From positions 124,001 to 188,000 of the forward strand of contig JAENRP010000048.1 of the NCBI GenBank assembly GCA_024741835.1: a DNA stretch of 64,000 nt, in the 5' to 3' direction. Positions 11,497 through 23,668 of this stretch are shown piece by piece. The notes below the pieces were generated by a model. The model saw only the letters and a program-made list of their open reading frames with translations, was not told the origin of the DNA and made no database searches. This DNA is from Diplocarpon mali (Eukaryota; Ascomycota; Leotiomycetes; Helotiales; Drepanopezizaceae). The position numbers were made by a program, and so were the translations under genes. Numbering within the stretch: position 1 is the stretch's first letter; each line of letters opens with the position of its first letter.

Positions 11497-13430
11497 ATGA
11501 CATCACACTCCCTACTTCGAAGCCTTGCAAGACCCAACCTTTGCGTTTGCGCCAGATGTACCTTTCGTGCTTTGAAGCCCCAGAATTTCGCGGTCAAAAG
11601 ATGGATTAGCAAGCAGCATCTTGCGAAAAAGGCAATCGCGGCGGAGGGATGGAAACAGAAGGCATATAAGGTCAGGGCTGGCGATGAGAAGAGTATGCTC
11701 ACAATCCTGGAAGAGAGAGGTCTGGTGCAGACAACCACAGGGTATGTAAGCCCGCGCTGGTAAACTGTTCCACATTTTACGGCGCTGATAGTCTGCAGTG
11801 GTCGCCACAAGCTTGAGAGCTACATGACAAACACACGAGTTGGTGCCTATGTTGGAATCGACCCTACAGCCGCGTCGTTGCATCTTGGCCACCTGCTGCC
11901 ACTGATGTCTATATTTTGGATGTATATTCATGGATATCATGTCGTATCGCTTCTTGGTGGGGCAACTTCAAAAATTGGGGATCCGACGGATCGATTGACG
12001 ACTAGAACGCGGGAAATCTCTTCCATACGAACGGCGAACATGACCAGGATGCACTACCAATTGAAAAATCTATGGCAGAACGTCGAGGCCTATGCCAAAA
12101 AGTATGAATTCCACAAGGAGTGGGCATGGCATCGAGAGCTGGTAAACAATAATACTTGGTGGAATAAGCTGCCCATGTTGGAAGTCTTGCAAATTCTAGG
12201 TCCTGGAATGCGTCTGGGTTCTATGCTAGCTCGCGATACGTGAGTTCATCAAATTGCGAGGATTTTCGGCCCGTAGCTAACTCTCTAAGAGTAAAGAATA
12301 AGATGAGCAAAGGAGATGGAATGTCGTATGCTGAATTCTCCTACCCACTGATGCAGGCCTGGGATTGGTGGTATATGTTCCATACCAAAGGCATACACAT
12401 GCAGATCGGCGGGTCAGATCAGTACGGCAATATTACTGCGGGCATTGACGCTATCAAGTATATCACGTCTCACCACCCGGACCCCATTGTCAGAAAGGAG
12501 GCCAGGGATATCGGAGAACCCATGGGTTTCACAGTCCCGCTCCTGACCACAGCCTCAGGTCAAAAGTTTGGAAAGAGTGCTGGAAATGCAATCTGGCTGG
12601 ATCTCGAGGAAATGAGCTCGTACGACCTATACGGTCACTTGCTTCGAACCTCGGATGCGGATGTTGCCAAATATCTCAAGATGTTCACATTTATGCCCTT
12701 AGAACAGATCGACGCGCTAGTTAAGGAGCACATGCAGTCGCCATCACAAAGAAAAGCCCAACACAAGCTTGCTCAAGAATTAATCGAGCTTGTTCATGGG
12801 GCTGAAGAAGCCAGGGCAGCCGAATCTCAACATATTCTCATCAACAGGCCGGGCTACGTCCCTATTCAGACCCCTGGAGACTCCCATGTGTTCGTGGAGG
12901 GTAAAGAAATTGAATTAAAAAAGAAACCAGAATTTAACCTTGAACTTCCACGGAGCTTGATCTGCAAGAAACATATCGGAAATATTCTCATGGCTGTAGG
13001 CCTAGTGGAATCGAGGTCGGAAGGTCAACGCCTCGTGAACAGCGGAGGAGCGTACATTGCTGGCTCTTCTGGTGATAAGATGGAGGCCATGAACGACGGA
13101 CATGTTTCTTGGCATAAGATCCATAATTGGTTACCGGAGGATACTCAGAAGTACTTGATACACGATGACCTTCTCATGTTCCGGAAATCGAAGCATAATG
13201 TCAGGATTGTGAAAGTTGTCTCTGATGAGGACTATGTTCTGTCGAGCCAAGAGTATCCGGGAATGGATCCAGTGTGGAGGGATGAGGTGTTGGAAGCCAT
13301 GCTATTGAAACACTCGATTACTGACGCGGAGAAGAAGGCCATCGACAAGATTTACGCGGAAGGAGAGTGGCTTCACACCAAAGAAGAAGTCGGTGCAGCC
13401 ATGGATAAAGCGGATTCAAGCACACCTTGA
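11497..13430 (+). CDS. Mitochondrial tyrosyl-tRNA synthetase (CYT-18 type)
   Basis: Three exons (11497-11741, 11799-12239, 12290-13430) encode about 608 residues. The enzyme charges mitochondrial tRNA-Tyr. The N-terminus is basic, Ser/Leu/Ala-rich and lacks acidic residues over the first 35 or so, as expected for a mitochondrial presequence. The class I catalytic core shows the HIGH-type motif as HLGH (residues 110-113), the Tyr-binding GSDQYGN segment and the KMSKS-type loop as KFGKS (321-325). A C-terminal S4-like RNA-binding domain follows, including VESRSEGQRLVNSGGAY. In Pezizomycotina this enzyme (Neurospora CYT-18) also helps group I introns splice; whether this copy does so cannot be read from the sequence. 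Both introns are short (57 and 50 nt) and close the frame cleanly. Confidence 0.92.
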
Positions 13431-14269
13431 GATGACTAGAGACTCGGCACCGTTGACAGCAGACCTGCATGTCGCGTGAGCTGTCGATTGTTAAGTTGGC
13501 CTCCGCCGGAATGTAAAGTATCTTGTAATTTGTGAGCTAGACTAATATACCCCAACAGCTTTGTATTGTATTTCCCAGGCATTTTCTATGTCCGATGTAG
13601 TGATACTGTCCTCCATTCTCAATCCCTAAAGTTTATCCTGGAGCCATTGTTTCTTCCGTCCCTGTTTTAGAACTTGCAAGAAAGCTAAGAACAAATCGGT
13701 TGGACATCAGGGCAGATCATATTATCTGTTGAAAGCTCAACTGCTATCAATGTGGTGGACCAGTACTTGTTACTAGCGACTGACCATTTGTATATCCCAG
13801 CGCATGCTGATCCAAAGCTTGACGACATCATGCAGCCAATATTACCAGCGGTTGCCACAGACTAGGGACACTGTTGGAAGGCCTTGATCTATGGTACATT
13901 TAACTATCTATATTCTGAGAACTTGTTGTATTTAGCAGTATTAGTTCCTAGGTAGACTCTCTGTTTCTTGGTCTCGTCTCTCTTTGCGTCAATTGTGGGT
14001 GGGGATTCCTGCTTAGGTGGTGTCGGCCTGATAATTATCGGACTCGGACCCCACTTCTCATGAGGCAAGGGAAGCTGAATTGCTTCTTATCCTGTTGCTC
14101 TCGTCTTGTGGACGATTTAAGCAAAGACAACGAGGACGGCTCAAATTGTCTCTCGTGAATACTGGTCTCGCATGAGGTGTCTATTAAGTATCCGCTAAGA
14201 GATAAATCCCTTCGAATACTCTTTAGCTCTTCTGTCAACAACGCCAAAGTTGACACAAACAATTTCGAG
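13431..14269. other. Intergenic region, TyrRS 3' flank and amine oxidase 5' flank
   Basis: About 840 bp with no convincing coding frame or RNA gene. It should contain the TyrRS terminator region and the promoter and leader of the next gene. Confidence 0.5.
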
Positions 14270-15912
14270 ATGTCGGAACAACAATACGATGCTATTGTAG
14301 TTGGCGCTGGACTCAGCGGGCTACAAGCAGCTCTCAAAATCCAGGAAGCGGGATATTCCTGTGTAGTCCTTGAAGCTCGCGACCGTGTAGGAGGTAAGAC
14401 CTGGTCGATACCTCTCGCCAATGGGAAAGGTATTGTCGATATTGGTGCAGGTCAGTAATCCCAGTCCCAAGGAAGTCATAGATAGAGGAGGATAGAAGCA
14501 GATTCCTCGTCCAATATCGTCGTCTCTGCAGGCAGTCAGTTTATTATGGTCACTGATTTGCAACATAGCATGGATCAATGACACAAATCAATCGCATGTT
14601 TATGCGTTGACTAAACGCTTTGATATTGAGCTTCTGAAGCAGAACACGGAAGGAGATTGTATTTTCCAAGATACTGACGGATCTACACATGCTTTCCCGT
14701 ATGGTACTTCGCCGAAGGTGTGTATGTAGTTCAAACAGGGAGCTATTGTTTAGATTACGTCAACACTAACAGCAAGCAGTTCTCTGAGGCTCAGGTCACA
14801 GATCTTGAGCGGATCAGGGACATCATCCATGATCTCTCAGTTGCCTCTGGGTCTAAGAGCAATACTACTAAGAATTACGACCAGATTTCTCTGGAGCAAT
14901 TCGTTATTAGCAAAGGAGCTACAAAGAAGACAATTGACATGGTACGAGTGTGGTCTCGAGTGATGGTTGGAGTCGAGGCCAAAGACATGAGTGCCCAATT
15001 CTTCATTGAATATACTGGAAAAGGCGGGGGTTTGAAGCAATTACGTTCAGACCAGAAGCATGGCGGGCAATTTCTGCGATTCAGAAAAGGTTTGAAAAAA
15101 GACCGAGTTGCTAGCAGATATCGGAATAGAAACTGAAAGTGACAGGAACTCAAAGTATCTCTATCGGACTCGCGGCTCTCCTGAAGCCCGGAACTATTCA
15201 CCTCTCTACGCCAGTATCATCTATCACCGACTCTGGCACCTTCATTGATGTGGCCACAAGGTCTAGTAAGGTTTTTAGATCTACCAAGGTAGTCCTTAGT
15301 ATTCCAACACCTCTCTACGCAGATCTTACAATTTCACCCCATCTTTCCGGGAACAAGGCTATTGCCGCCTCTTCTACAATACATGGCTATTACAGCAAAA
15401 TGATCCTCTGCTACGACAATCCGTGGTGGAGCAAGACTCCCGACACACCCAAGTCGTGCGGTCTCGCAATCTCTTATCAGTCCCCGGCAGCGGTCATCCG
15501 TGACACCTCAGTGCCTGAAGACGGACATTACTGTCTTACCTGTTTCGTCGGTGGTGCTCCTGGTATCGCATGGTCCAAGTTACCGCAACATGAGCGGCGG
15601 TCACAAGTCCTGGCGCAGGTCTCCTCGATCTTCGGTAAAAAAGAGGACGTATATAAGCCAGTAGAGATCTTCGAGCAGGAGTGGACGAAAGAGGAGTATA
15701 GCAGAGGAGCACCCTGTCCAATCATGGGACCGGGGGTCTTGACGAGGGTTGGAGAGGCGCTAGCTGAGCCAGTGGGGAACTTGCACTTTATTGGCACTGA
15801 GACAAGTGATGTTTCGAGCGGGTATATGGAGGGTGCTGTGAGGAGTGGTATTCGAGGCGCGGAGGAGGTGGTGCAGAGCTTGAAGGGAGGTGCTGTGAGA
15901 GCAAAGCTGTAA
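14270..15912 (+). CDS. Flavin-containing monoamine oxidase
   Basis: Four exons (14270-14450, 14569-14717, 14777-15089, 15146-15912) give about 469 residues, as expected for fungal MAO-N-like enzymes that oxidatively deaminate amines using FAD. The N-terminal Rossmann fold begins almost at once with VGAGLSGLQAALKI, followed by VLEARDRVGGKTWS, the GG motif of the FAD-binding family. The C-terminal FAD-closing segment is FIGTETSDVSSGYMEGAVRSG. The third acceptor could be at 14776 or 14779, a one-residue difference. No signal peptide is seen. The start at 14270 places the Rossmann motif at the usual distance; an open frame further upstream lacks an ATG. The last four residues, RAKL, end in AKL, which fits the PTS1 consensus and suggests peroxisomal location, as for several fungal amine oxidases. 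Confidence 0.88.
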
Positions 15913-16717
15913 ATAAGCAGTTATTATTTACTCACATATGGACATCGAATACATACAACAATGAAATATCACAGGAATAGAATGATAACCGGCCAGCCCG
16001 ACGCCCTCCTCAGGTTCCACAGCCTCCTTGAATTAAATGTAATACATAGGATAGACAAGAGAAGCAGGTGGAGAGCAGGCGTTCAACTCTCATGCAGCTA
16101 TCCAGAGTTATCATATTGTGAGGATCCTGAAATGCGCCCAATTTCCAAATGCTGAGCGCGGATTGTTGTAGGGCGGTTAACAAACAAAGCTAGTGGCTAA
16201 GCGAGCACAGCAACGCAGCATCTCGACTGCGCTCATTGACTTTCTCGGGCCTGAGGTACAGGGCATGTAACAGCTGCTACATAATATGAGCATTCATAAC
16301 GTGTGCTACAATAGCTCTTCTCGTAGCTAACTAATAAGAACCAGGCTCAATAAGTGGCTGCTCGACACACTTAGATAGACAAGGAGGAGTAGTGCCTCAC
16401 TGCGGAATAGTAAGCAGCTCCCAAGACCACTCCTTTTCTTCATATCTCGGCATATATGGACCTGCGAGCCATTTTCCCGGTTGTATTTCACACTTTCGCG
16501 TTAAGTATTTCAGGTTTGGTCGAGTGCGAGAGCTGCGTGTTCTTTCTGCCTGGAAGAATGTGTCGTTTTTCAAGGGTGACTTTAGTCTACAAGCGCGCGT
16601 ATTTCCCTCTTTCATAGAGTTCATGAAGCCTAGAAATTGAGAAGCTGTTGTCTTACAAGAATTTACTCCAGAATTGTCGAAAAATATCATCGACTCCACT
16701 TGACCCATCTCAAGCAA
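15913..16717. other. Intergenic region between convergent amine oxidase and PEBP genes
   Basis: About 800 bp of 3' flanking sequence for two convergent genes. Short open frames on both strands overlap each other and show no family features. Confidence 0.5.
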
Positions 16718-17390
16718 CTAGCTATCACCCACACCAGAAAACCAATTGGCGCCAACAAGCACCAGTCCATGCTTCTCGACCCACTGCGCAGCTTCAAAAG
16801 ACCTCCTCTCGACGAACGTCTCTCCACCGACGTCGGCCCTCGTCACGGCGAAGCCCTCCGGCTCGCGTAGTAGGAGGAAGAGATACCGGTGCCGAGAAGC
16901 GCTACAACCAAATCAACAAAACCCGAATCAACAGCAGGACCGACCCCGGCTATCTTTACCTCTCATCTTTAGGCCCCGGGCCCAGGTACTCAGTCAGAGT
17001 GGGGACATCTTCCCCGGACGCGCCCGAGAGGCCAGTCACGATCCAGTGTCGCCAGTATGCAAACCTGGGCTCTTCTGGTGTCGGCGCATCCGGGTCTACC
17101 AGGAGCAGCGTGTAAGAGCCGCCCGATCGCTATTATAACGACCGGTCAATTGAGAGCCGCGAGCGGGGAGTGCTGGGCGGACGTACCCCGTCGTCGAACG
17201 AGAAGCGTGGAGCAGTCTTCGTTTCGCTTGTCCGGAGGACGGTGCTGAGCGATACGTCTTTGTCTCCGTACTTGAGATTTAACCGAATACTCGGCTTGAA
17301 ATCTTGCGGGATGAGCGCTGTAGATCCAGGCGCGATGTTGGCTGCTGTCAGAGACGCTACCACGTCTTCAGAATAGGTGCCGAGAGACAT
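16718..17390 (-). CDS. Phosphatidylethanolamine-binding protein (PEBP / Tfs1-like)
   Basis: Three exons on the minus strand (17390-17187, 17129-16960, 16901-16718) give 185 residues. The two introns (57 and 58 nt) hide the gene from simple frame reading. Exon 1 has the family opening (IPQDFKPSIRLNLKYG then LRTSETKTAPRFSFDDG). Exon 2 has the ligand-pocket signature DPDAPTPEEPRFAYWRHWIV and YLGPGP. Exon 3 has HRYLFLLLREPEGF and ends with the usual VEKHGLVLVGANWF block. Yeast Tfs1 of this family inhibits carboxypeptidase Y and affects Ras signalling; other members bind phospholipids. The exact role here is unknown. Length matches the family and no signal peptide is visible. Confidence 0.9.
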
Positions 17391-18714
17391 TGTGCGGGAT
17401 TTGGCCCTGGGATATCTCGCTCTTTCTCGGTCGGATCCTTAGAAAGTGTGGGAAAGCAACGGATGTTGACGTTTACTTATGTTTCTACACGTCATGTTGC
17501 CGGTGCTTTACTGGTGGAATTAATCAGAGGGCGCCAAGGTCGGGTCACAGGCTGATATCTTGGCATAGATATCCGGTTGGGTGATACCCTTTTGTTGATG
17601 CGAGAATATGGATCTTGCGGGTGATGCTTACGAAGTCAGATAATACGTTTGGAAGCAGGAGTTTGACGGCAGGAGGTGGGGGTCAATTGGGCATTTATCC
17701 CCCACATTTCCCCTGAAATTGCCGAGGACCCCGCTTTTAGGCGAGGTTAATATCAACAATACATACTTGACGATATACCAGATTTTATCAAGTCGAGGTG
17801 ACTTTCATTTTACATGTATAATGTGTTGAATAGAGATTTAAATGCAAAATATCAAGAAGGACGACTATAGTAGATTTATTGAGCTGGAGTAGTATATGTA
17901 CTACGAGCCAAGTTCAATTTCAGAATTATCTCGGTACGTCCAGACTCAGTTCGAGACCCTCATACGCATTGGTTGCTGAAGCCTTGAAAACAATTTTTGC
18001 TAGGTTATTGAGTCTTAGCAGCCTGAAGTTGAGGACAGTCTCCTTATTAACAGCCCAATGAACAGTTCAATATTGAAAATAGACATGCCATCCACAGGCC
18101 TAGCCAGGTACGAAGGAGCGACTGCCTCTCAAGTTCTGGCGTCATTGGGGTTATTCCCTCGCGATGAAAGCTGGATAAATAGGCTGCACGAACAGCTATG
18201 TCTAGAATCACGACACAAGCCACGATATCTCGTCTGCGAAACAGTCAAATTCGCACCTTTTAGTGGCAAATCAGTAAGTAGCACTCGGTAAAACTCTCAG
18301 CTCCTCCAGAAATGTGGTAACGCTCAGCCAATCACAAATCCGGAGTGTGCTATCGCTCAGCGCTCTCCTTATTCCCGGTCACTTTTGTAATCCTGACGGT
18401 GTGCTATACGCGTCTGGCACGATTTCCTACGCCTATGAACAAGGTATGTCGTCAATATAATGAGGTCCTTGAACTGTTTTGCCGAAAACCCTTTTTCCCA
18501 AAAATTATGGCTTGAAAACCCTTCTTCCACTGGCTGAACTATTGAACGTCTGCAGTTGCAGTATGCTGTTCTAGATTACGGCGGCTATTTCCCAAGGTGG
18601 CCTTCCGCCAGGATATTCAGCCACACGAAAAAAAAATCGAGAAGTCTTCTGGGGTCAAGGTTGAGCTGAAGCCCATTAAGCGATCTCATTAAAGAGGAGT
18701 GCAAGGTTGGCTGT

Positions 18715-18767
18715 NNNNNNNNNNNNNNNNNNNNNNNNNNNNNNNNNNNNNNNNNNNNNNNNNNNNN
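18715..18767. other. Assembly gap (53 N)
   Basis: Run of undetermined bases within the gene-poor region. Confidence 0.99.
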
Positions 18768-19215
18768 CATGTACAAGCCTGGAAGCTGGAGTATGCAAGG
18801 TCCTCTTCCGCAGCAGTAGAATGGGTGACAGCACCGCAACCCTCTTCTTCACGTGCAATGATACCTGATCACATCCCGCTGTGTCCTCAGTTCTTATGAC
18901 GACAGCTGCATTCGAAACTTCACTCTCTCCCTATAATTCTTCTTAGTTCTATGATCTATCTGTACCTCGGATTCTTTGGGGCTTGCACGCGAGAAAAGAG
19001 ACTGTAAATGTCAACATGTCTAAGTCTTGAATAGACCTCGCACCGCCAGCCTCAAAATAGCTCTGAGCATGTCAAAATAAGCGCGTGAGCATGGAAGAGA
19101 AGTGTTGGGCGATATGTAGAGTAGCTGGATGACTCCAAAACGCAGGGATAAATTTTTGACCGGAAAGCTTCAAGTGTGACCACCTTAATCCGTTTTACAA
19201 GCTACGTAAAAAAAG

Positions 19216-19421
19216 TATCCTTCAAAAAGCCTTCACGATTGTAATTCACCTAGTCATCCAAAGAAATCAACCTTCATACAATTTACACCATGTGTACCTG
19301 TCACGGCCAAACGATAATCCTTCTTATCAGGACAGCCAAAAAAGTCTTACCAGAGGGATGTCCAAAAAGCCCTCATCATTGAAATTCCCCTAATTATCCC
19401 GTTTGACGACACACTTCATAC
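19216..19421. repeat. Imperfect direct repeat pair
   Basis: Two segments of about 65 bp, near 19216-19282 and 19358-19421, can be aligned by eye, sharing CAAAAAGCC, a following TCA-rich stretch, AATTC-CCTA-T-ATCC and CTTCATAC. They are about 140 bp apart and clearly diverged. Nature unknown; perhaps an old local duplication. Confidence 0.4.
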
Positions 19422-21307
19422 CTCCCTCGGGTCCGACATGCGGACAGTGAGTATCGGGCTGCACGCCTGCTAAGGCAAGGGAAATGGTTCTGCAAGCAAC
19501 GTTGTGGACCTAGACTTCGTTGTAGTTACCAAACGTCTTGGCCGCCATGGAGGCCACGCAGGCTTTTACATTGCTTTGGTATTAGTTCCAAGCTCATCTT
19601 GCTCGTGCAGATGAAAAATACGGGAGTGATAGAGGCGAGACGTACTCGGTGTATTGCTGGTTAGCACCCGTAGACATCGTCTGTACACATAGTCTGTACA
19701 CTCGGACATACTCGATGCTTCCTTCGAAGCTGGTGAATTTTCCAAGCGGAGAGACGAGATCGAGTTCTGGTTCTGTCTAAAGAACCAAAATCTGTAGGGG
19801 TGGGGAGGGGGTGGTAACTAGCTCAGTGGATAAGGTAGAACAGCTCTTATAGCAGCAATCAATAGTCCAGCTGCGGCCTCTAAGGAAGAAAACAGAGACG
19901 AGAAAAATAGAAACAGAAGTACGAAATGAGACAGAAAGAAACCCCCTCAGTTCTTAGGCAGAACACATCTGTAAGCCAAACACAGGTCTCAGTCCCCCAT
20001 CTGCAACAGCGAGACTTGGTGGCGCCAGAGCCAGCTTCTCATCTCACCACCAGATGCGCTCAACCGCTGCGGGCTGGCCCCTGATCTGGACCATTACATC
20101 GCAACCTTCCGACTCGCTTCCTCGGACAAAAGCGGCCTTGACGCCACATAAGTGATGCGCAACATAGGCCCCCTCTCCCTCTCTCGCGTACAACAGAGAT
20201 CTTTCTCGAAGATGAGCTTCTTTCTTTCTGCCTGGCTGTGTTTTCGGCTTACTGCGTTCTTGCCAGGGCCAGACGACAGTTTTCTCTGCTTGAGGAACCT
20301 CAGAGCCCTCAGGAACAAAATCGATATAGATTCGTCGGCTTCCGGCTACGCCTCAAGTCAGGCCGATCGTCTCTCCCGCCCCGACATTTGCGAGACATTA
20401 TCTCCAATCGCGTGCCTCCCATAACTCGCACGCCAAAACGGCCTGCCGCTTCACACTACTACGTACCATCATAACTTCTCGGTACTTCGCGCACAGCAAG
20501 AACTACTTCCAAAACCACAGGGTTCTTGTCATTCTCAGCGGCCTGTGTTATTTCCCCATGCCAGACTGCTTACTTCTGGGCATTGGAGATAGAGCTAAGG
20601 GTTAACTTGGAGAGATAGTACGTATTCAGCGCCTTAGCTCGGAACAAGCAAAACTGGGAAGACTGCGGTAATGAGGAGAGCGGGTTTGGATATGTTGAAC
20701 CTTTTATGAAGACGAGAAACATTACGAGTATAAGGCAGCAGGCAGCTTTGGCCTGGGAGGCATGTGATATAATGATTGAAGAATTTCAAGGCGTAAGAAT
20801 AAAGCCTGTAGGTTTTCTGCAGCGGGCTTCCCGCAGAACCTGGCATACTCGTCCGATATACCTCGTCTGGATTTACTATGAACGCCAAGGCGCAGACAGC
20901 GGTAATTCGATAGAAACCCGAAAAGAACAACGACCGAGTCTCGCAACTGACGACGTAGGAGAAAAGAGCACAAGCGAAAACACAGGGAGCCCAAAAGACA
21001 TACCTGAGAAGAAACGAAGCCACGACTTAATTTTAAGACTGCGATATACACAACCTTACGCCGGCCCAGGGCCGCACGTTTCCTCCCAAGCTTGGCATCC
21101 GACCTTTCCCATATCTTACACGTATTTAGAAAACCACAAGCTTTCCTCTCACCTTTCGCCCGTCATAGAATGCGTATCCGGAGCGCCGATAGCTATCATG
21201 AGGGCCCTGCAGAACGCCGATAATCCCAAAGCAAGTCCCAAGGCATGCAGCTAAACCACCCCGCTCTATCAAGGAAAGACTGAAATGGCATCGAGCTCAA
21301 AAATATA

Positions 21308-22591
21308 TCATAAGTCACCGTCCTCCACGTCGATACCCAGAGTTCCCTTGAGCAGATTGAGCTGCTTCTGAAGATTTTCGGTTTGTTGAATCTGGCTGCG
21401 AATTCCACTTTCCAGGCCGCCAATAATGCTGTAAAGTTGCTTCTGTGTCTTACGGGGAAGGCTATCAATCAGCGCAACGGGCGAATCAACTGGTGGACGG
21501 TGATCTTCTCGCTGATCCTGATTCCCCCATCTGTCAACGGGTATATTCTCGTTGAGAGATGACCGCTGTTGACCTTTTACTGTATTTCCAAGACCTGGCG
21601 AGAAACTCCCTTCTGCAGCTCCCCCTGTGTAGCTGACTCTTGCTTTCCCGCTGCTATGGCCGTTGGAACGCGAAACTTGCAATTGCATCTCGTCGGATTC
21701 ATCATTGTACTGCTGGTGGTGGTGTCTCTTGGTACCGTTGGCCTGGGATTGCTGTTGCCGATATACGTATCGCAAGAGAGCGGCTGGGTCATCGTCAAAA
21801 GACTTTTCGTATGGAGCAGAATTCGTAGAGCGGGAAAGCGGGGCACCGAATCTCGACTCCAGATCTTCGATGTTGTAGGACTTGCGGTGTTGCTTGTGAG
21901 GGCCTTTATCGGCCGAGACCTGTTTGCGCTTGCGAGATAGCTCTTGCTGGACGCGAGCTGTATCTGCCAAAGGTGTTTTCTTCAATACTGCTTTGACTTT
22001 CTGCTGAGCAGCGGCAGTGGCTGCGTATGTATGTTAGCGGACTTGAGAAGCGTCGCATGAGAGACACATACCTTCTTCTTTGCTAGTTCTATGAGAGCAG
22101 AGGTTGCCTTTAGATGACATTTGACAAGTAGCGCAAGCCCCCTGAAACCAATCATCTAGGTGGATGCACTGCGAGAACCGACCTGTCCCTCTCGCGCAAC
22201 GATTGCATGGCTCCTTTGCGGCTTTTCCTCTCTGGCTCAACATCACGGCGGCTCGGACTTGTGCTCTCTCATGATCGAGAGCCTTTGAGGGCGGCAATTC
22301 TTGGCCGAGCTTCCATGGAATCTCTCTGACCTTTGGTAAAGAGCTCAGGGCGCGCAGCATATCTGTAGTTGCTGTCCTTGGGGGCGGAGGGTGTGGTAGA
22401 TTTTCAGGAGCAGGGCCATTCCACTCTTCTTGCGGACTGGGAGAAGCTAATTCAGAGGCGGGTAATTGGGGCAGAGCACGAGGCAGATCATTCTGCTCAT
22501 GTGCAGTATCCATATTGTCTATGTTTGGGGGCATCATAGACAATAATGGGTGTTGAATTGCTGAAGCGATTGGGGTCGCAATATATTGCAT
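21308..22591 (-). CDS. DUF3716-like Cys-rich protein of unknown function
   Basis: Two exons on the minus strand (22591-22072 and 22020-21308) joined by a 51-nt phase-1 intron give 410 residues. The N-terminal 110 residues are Pro/Ser-rich and look disordered. A compact Cys/His segment follows (PCNRCARGTGRFSQC, then GACATCQMSSKGNLCSH), the spacing seen in fungal DUF3716 proteins and probably metal-binding. The C-terminal exon is polar and Gln/Ser-rich, with a final amphipathic helix (QIQQTENLQKQLNLLKG) that may form a coiled coil. No enzyme motif is seen. The family assignment rests on the Cys pattern; function is unknown. Confidence 0.75.
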
Positions 22592-23668
22592 CAGTCGAGA
22601 TCACGTCGCGTCGTTAAAAAAAATACGGTGGTTGGTGACTAGGCAATTGGCGCCCCATAAATCAGTCCTATTGTGTAGATATCTATATTGAACTTTTTTA
22701 TCTCTTCAGATCTGACAGCTTTCACAATTCAGCAATCTATTAGACGCTTATACAAAGAGCGATGTAAAGAATCAATTTCGCCAAAGATTTCTTTTCAATG
22801 TAAAGGTGAGGCATAATGTTCAGGTGGGGTGGAATGTATTATGGGCCTAATTTATGTACCCGCTTAACTACGCTTGTTTGATAACAGAATTTACCTACAT
22901 ACACATCTTTAACTACATCATGCGCCGCACGCGTCGCAACAAAACAAAGAGACTAGTTAAACCTCGGTATAATCACCCAAAACTCATTGGTCCTCGGGCA
23001 TTATCTTAAGAAATCCATCCGAGGCCTTCCCTTATTAATATATACATATTTACTTCTTTTCGTTCATGTCGCTTGGTGATTTTCAGGCCTTATGATCTTA
23101 GACCATTCGTATTGACATTGCCGTGCTGCCCCTATCGTAGTTAGAGATCTGCCTTTGACGTCCTCCGATTCTGGGGCTACCGTACTGTCGCACACTCTAC
23201 ACAATAGATATGGTTTAATAGGAAACCCCCAAAGCTGCCAATTCAGCCAACCTTTCCCATGCCATCCAGAATCTCAACTTCGAGGGCCAGTTATCATTAA
23301 TTATAATGTAAGTTGGAGTGCCAGGGTCCTCTCAGGTTCAAGAGCCGGGTCTCAAATAGACCTAATCCTGCCCTGCAAATGTATCGAAACCACGTTGGAA
23401 AACCAAGGGGTACATCTTGCATGACGGTTAGTTTTGGGGGAGATCAGAGGCTATTGATGTTCAATGTTTTGCGCAGCGCGTTTTACCTACCTCACCATAC
23501 GGCGATTCGCTTGGCACTCTGGCAACTAAGCAGAGCGACCAGGGAATCCCATAATGAATTTGTTAGAATATACAAGGATTGGAGATTAGGCTTATGTAAT
23601 CATACCTTGTATATATACTCCTACGGCTCCATAGATCTCAGAATCTATACCTTTAGATTCTGTCAGAA
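22592..23668. other. Intergenic region with no gene seen
   Basis: About 1.1 kb of moderately AT-rich sequence between two minus-strand genes. Weak frames only. Confidence 0.5.

Larger units (their letters stand above)
17391..21307. other. Long region with no confident gene
   Basis: Nearly 4 kb separates the PEBP and DUF3716-like genes. A 77-codon frame at 18058-18291 is followed by a GTAAGT donor and could be an exon, but I found no convincing continuation. Overlapping frames on opposite strands at 20.6-21.3 kb show nothing recognisable. The stretch 18715-18767 is undetermined. An imperfect duplication lies at 19.2-19.4 kb. Confidence 0.5.

Noticed and set aside
14270..17390. Secondary-metabolite cluster formed by amine oxidase and neighbours
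   Set aside because: No backbone enzyme (PKS, NRPS, terpene synthase), P450 or cluster regulator is present nearby; the genes are unrelated housekeeping types.
19800..19885. tRNA-like stretch containing TAGCTCAGTGG followed by a possible anticodon arm
   Set aside because: The A-box word is good, but no matching B box (GGTTCGAATCC type) or closing acceptor stem was found, so a tRNA gene is not supported; at most a decayed fragment.
20634..21254. Overlapping frames of 130 and 183 codons on opposite strands
   Set aside because: Neither has splice-supported extension, domain or plausible context; the minus frame is hydrophobic but unconvincing.
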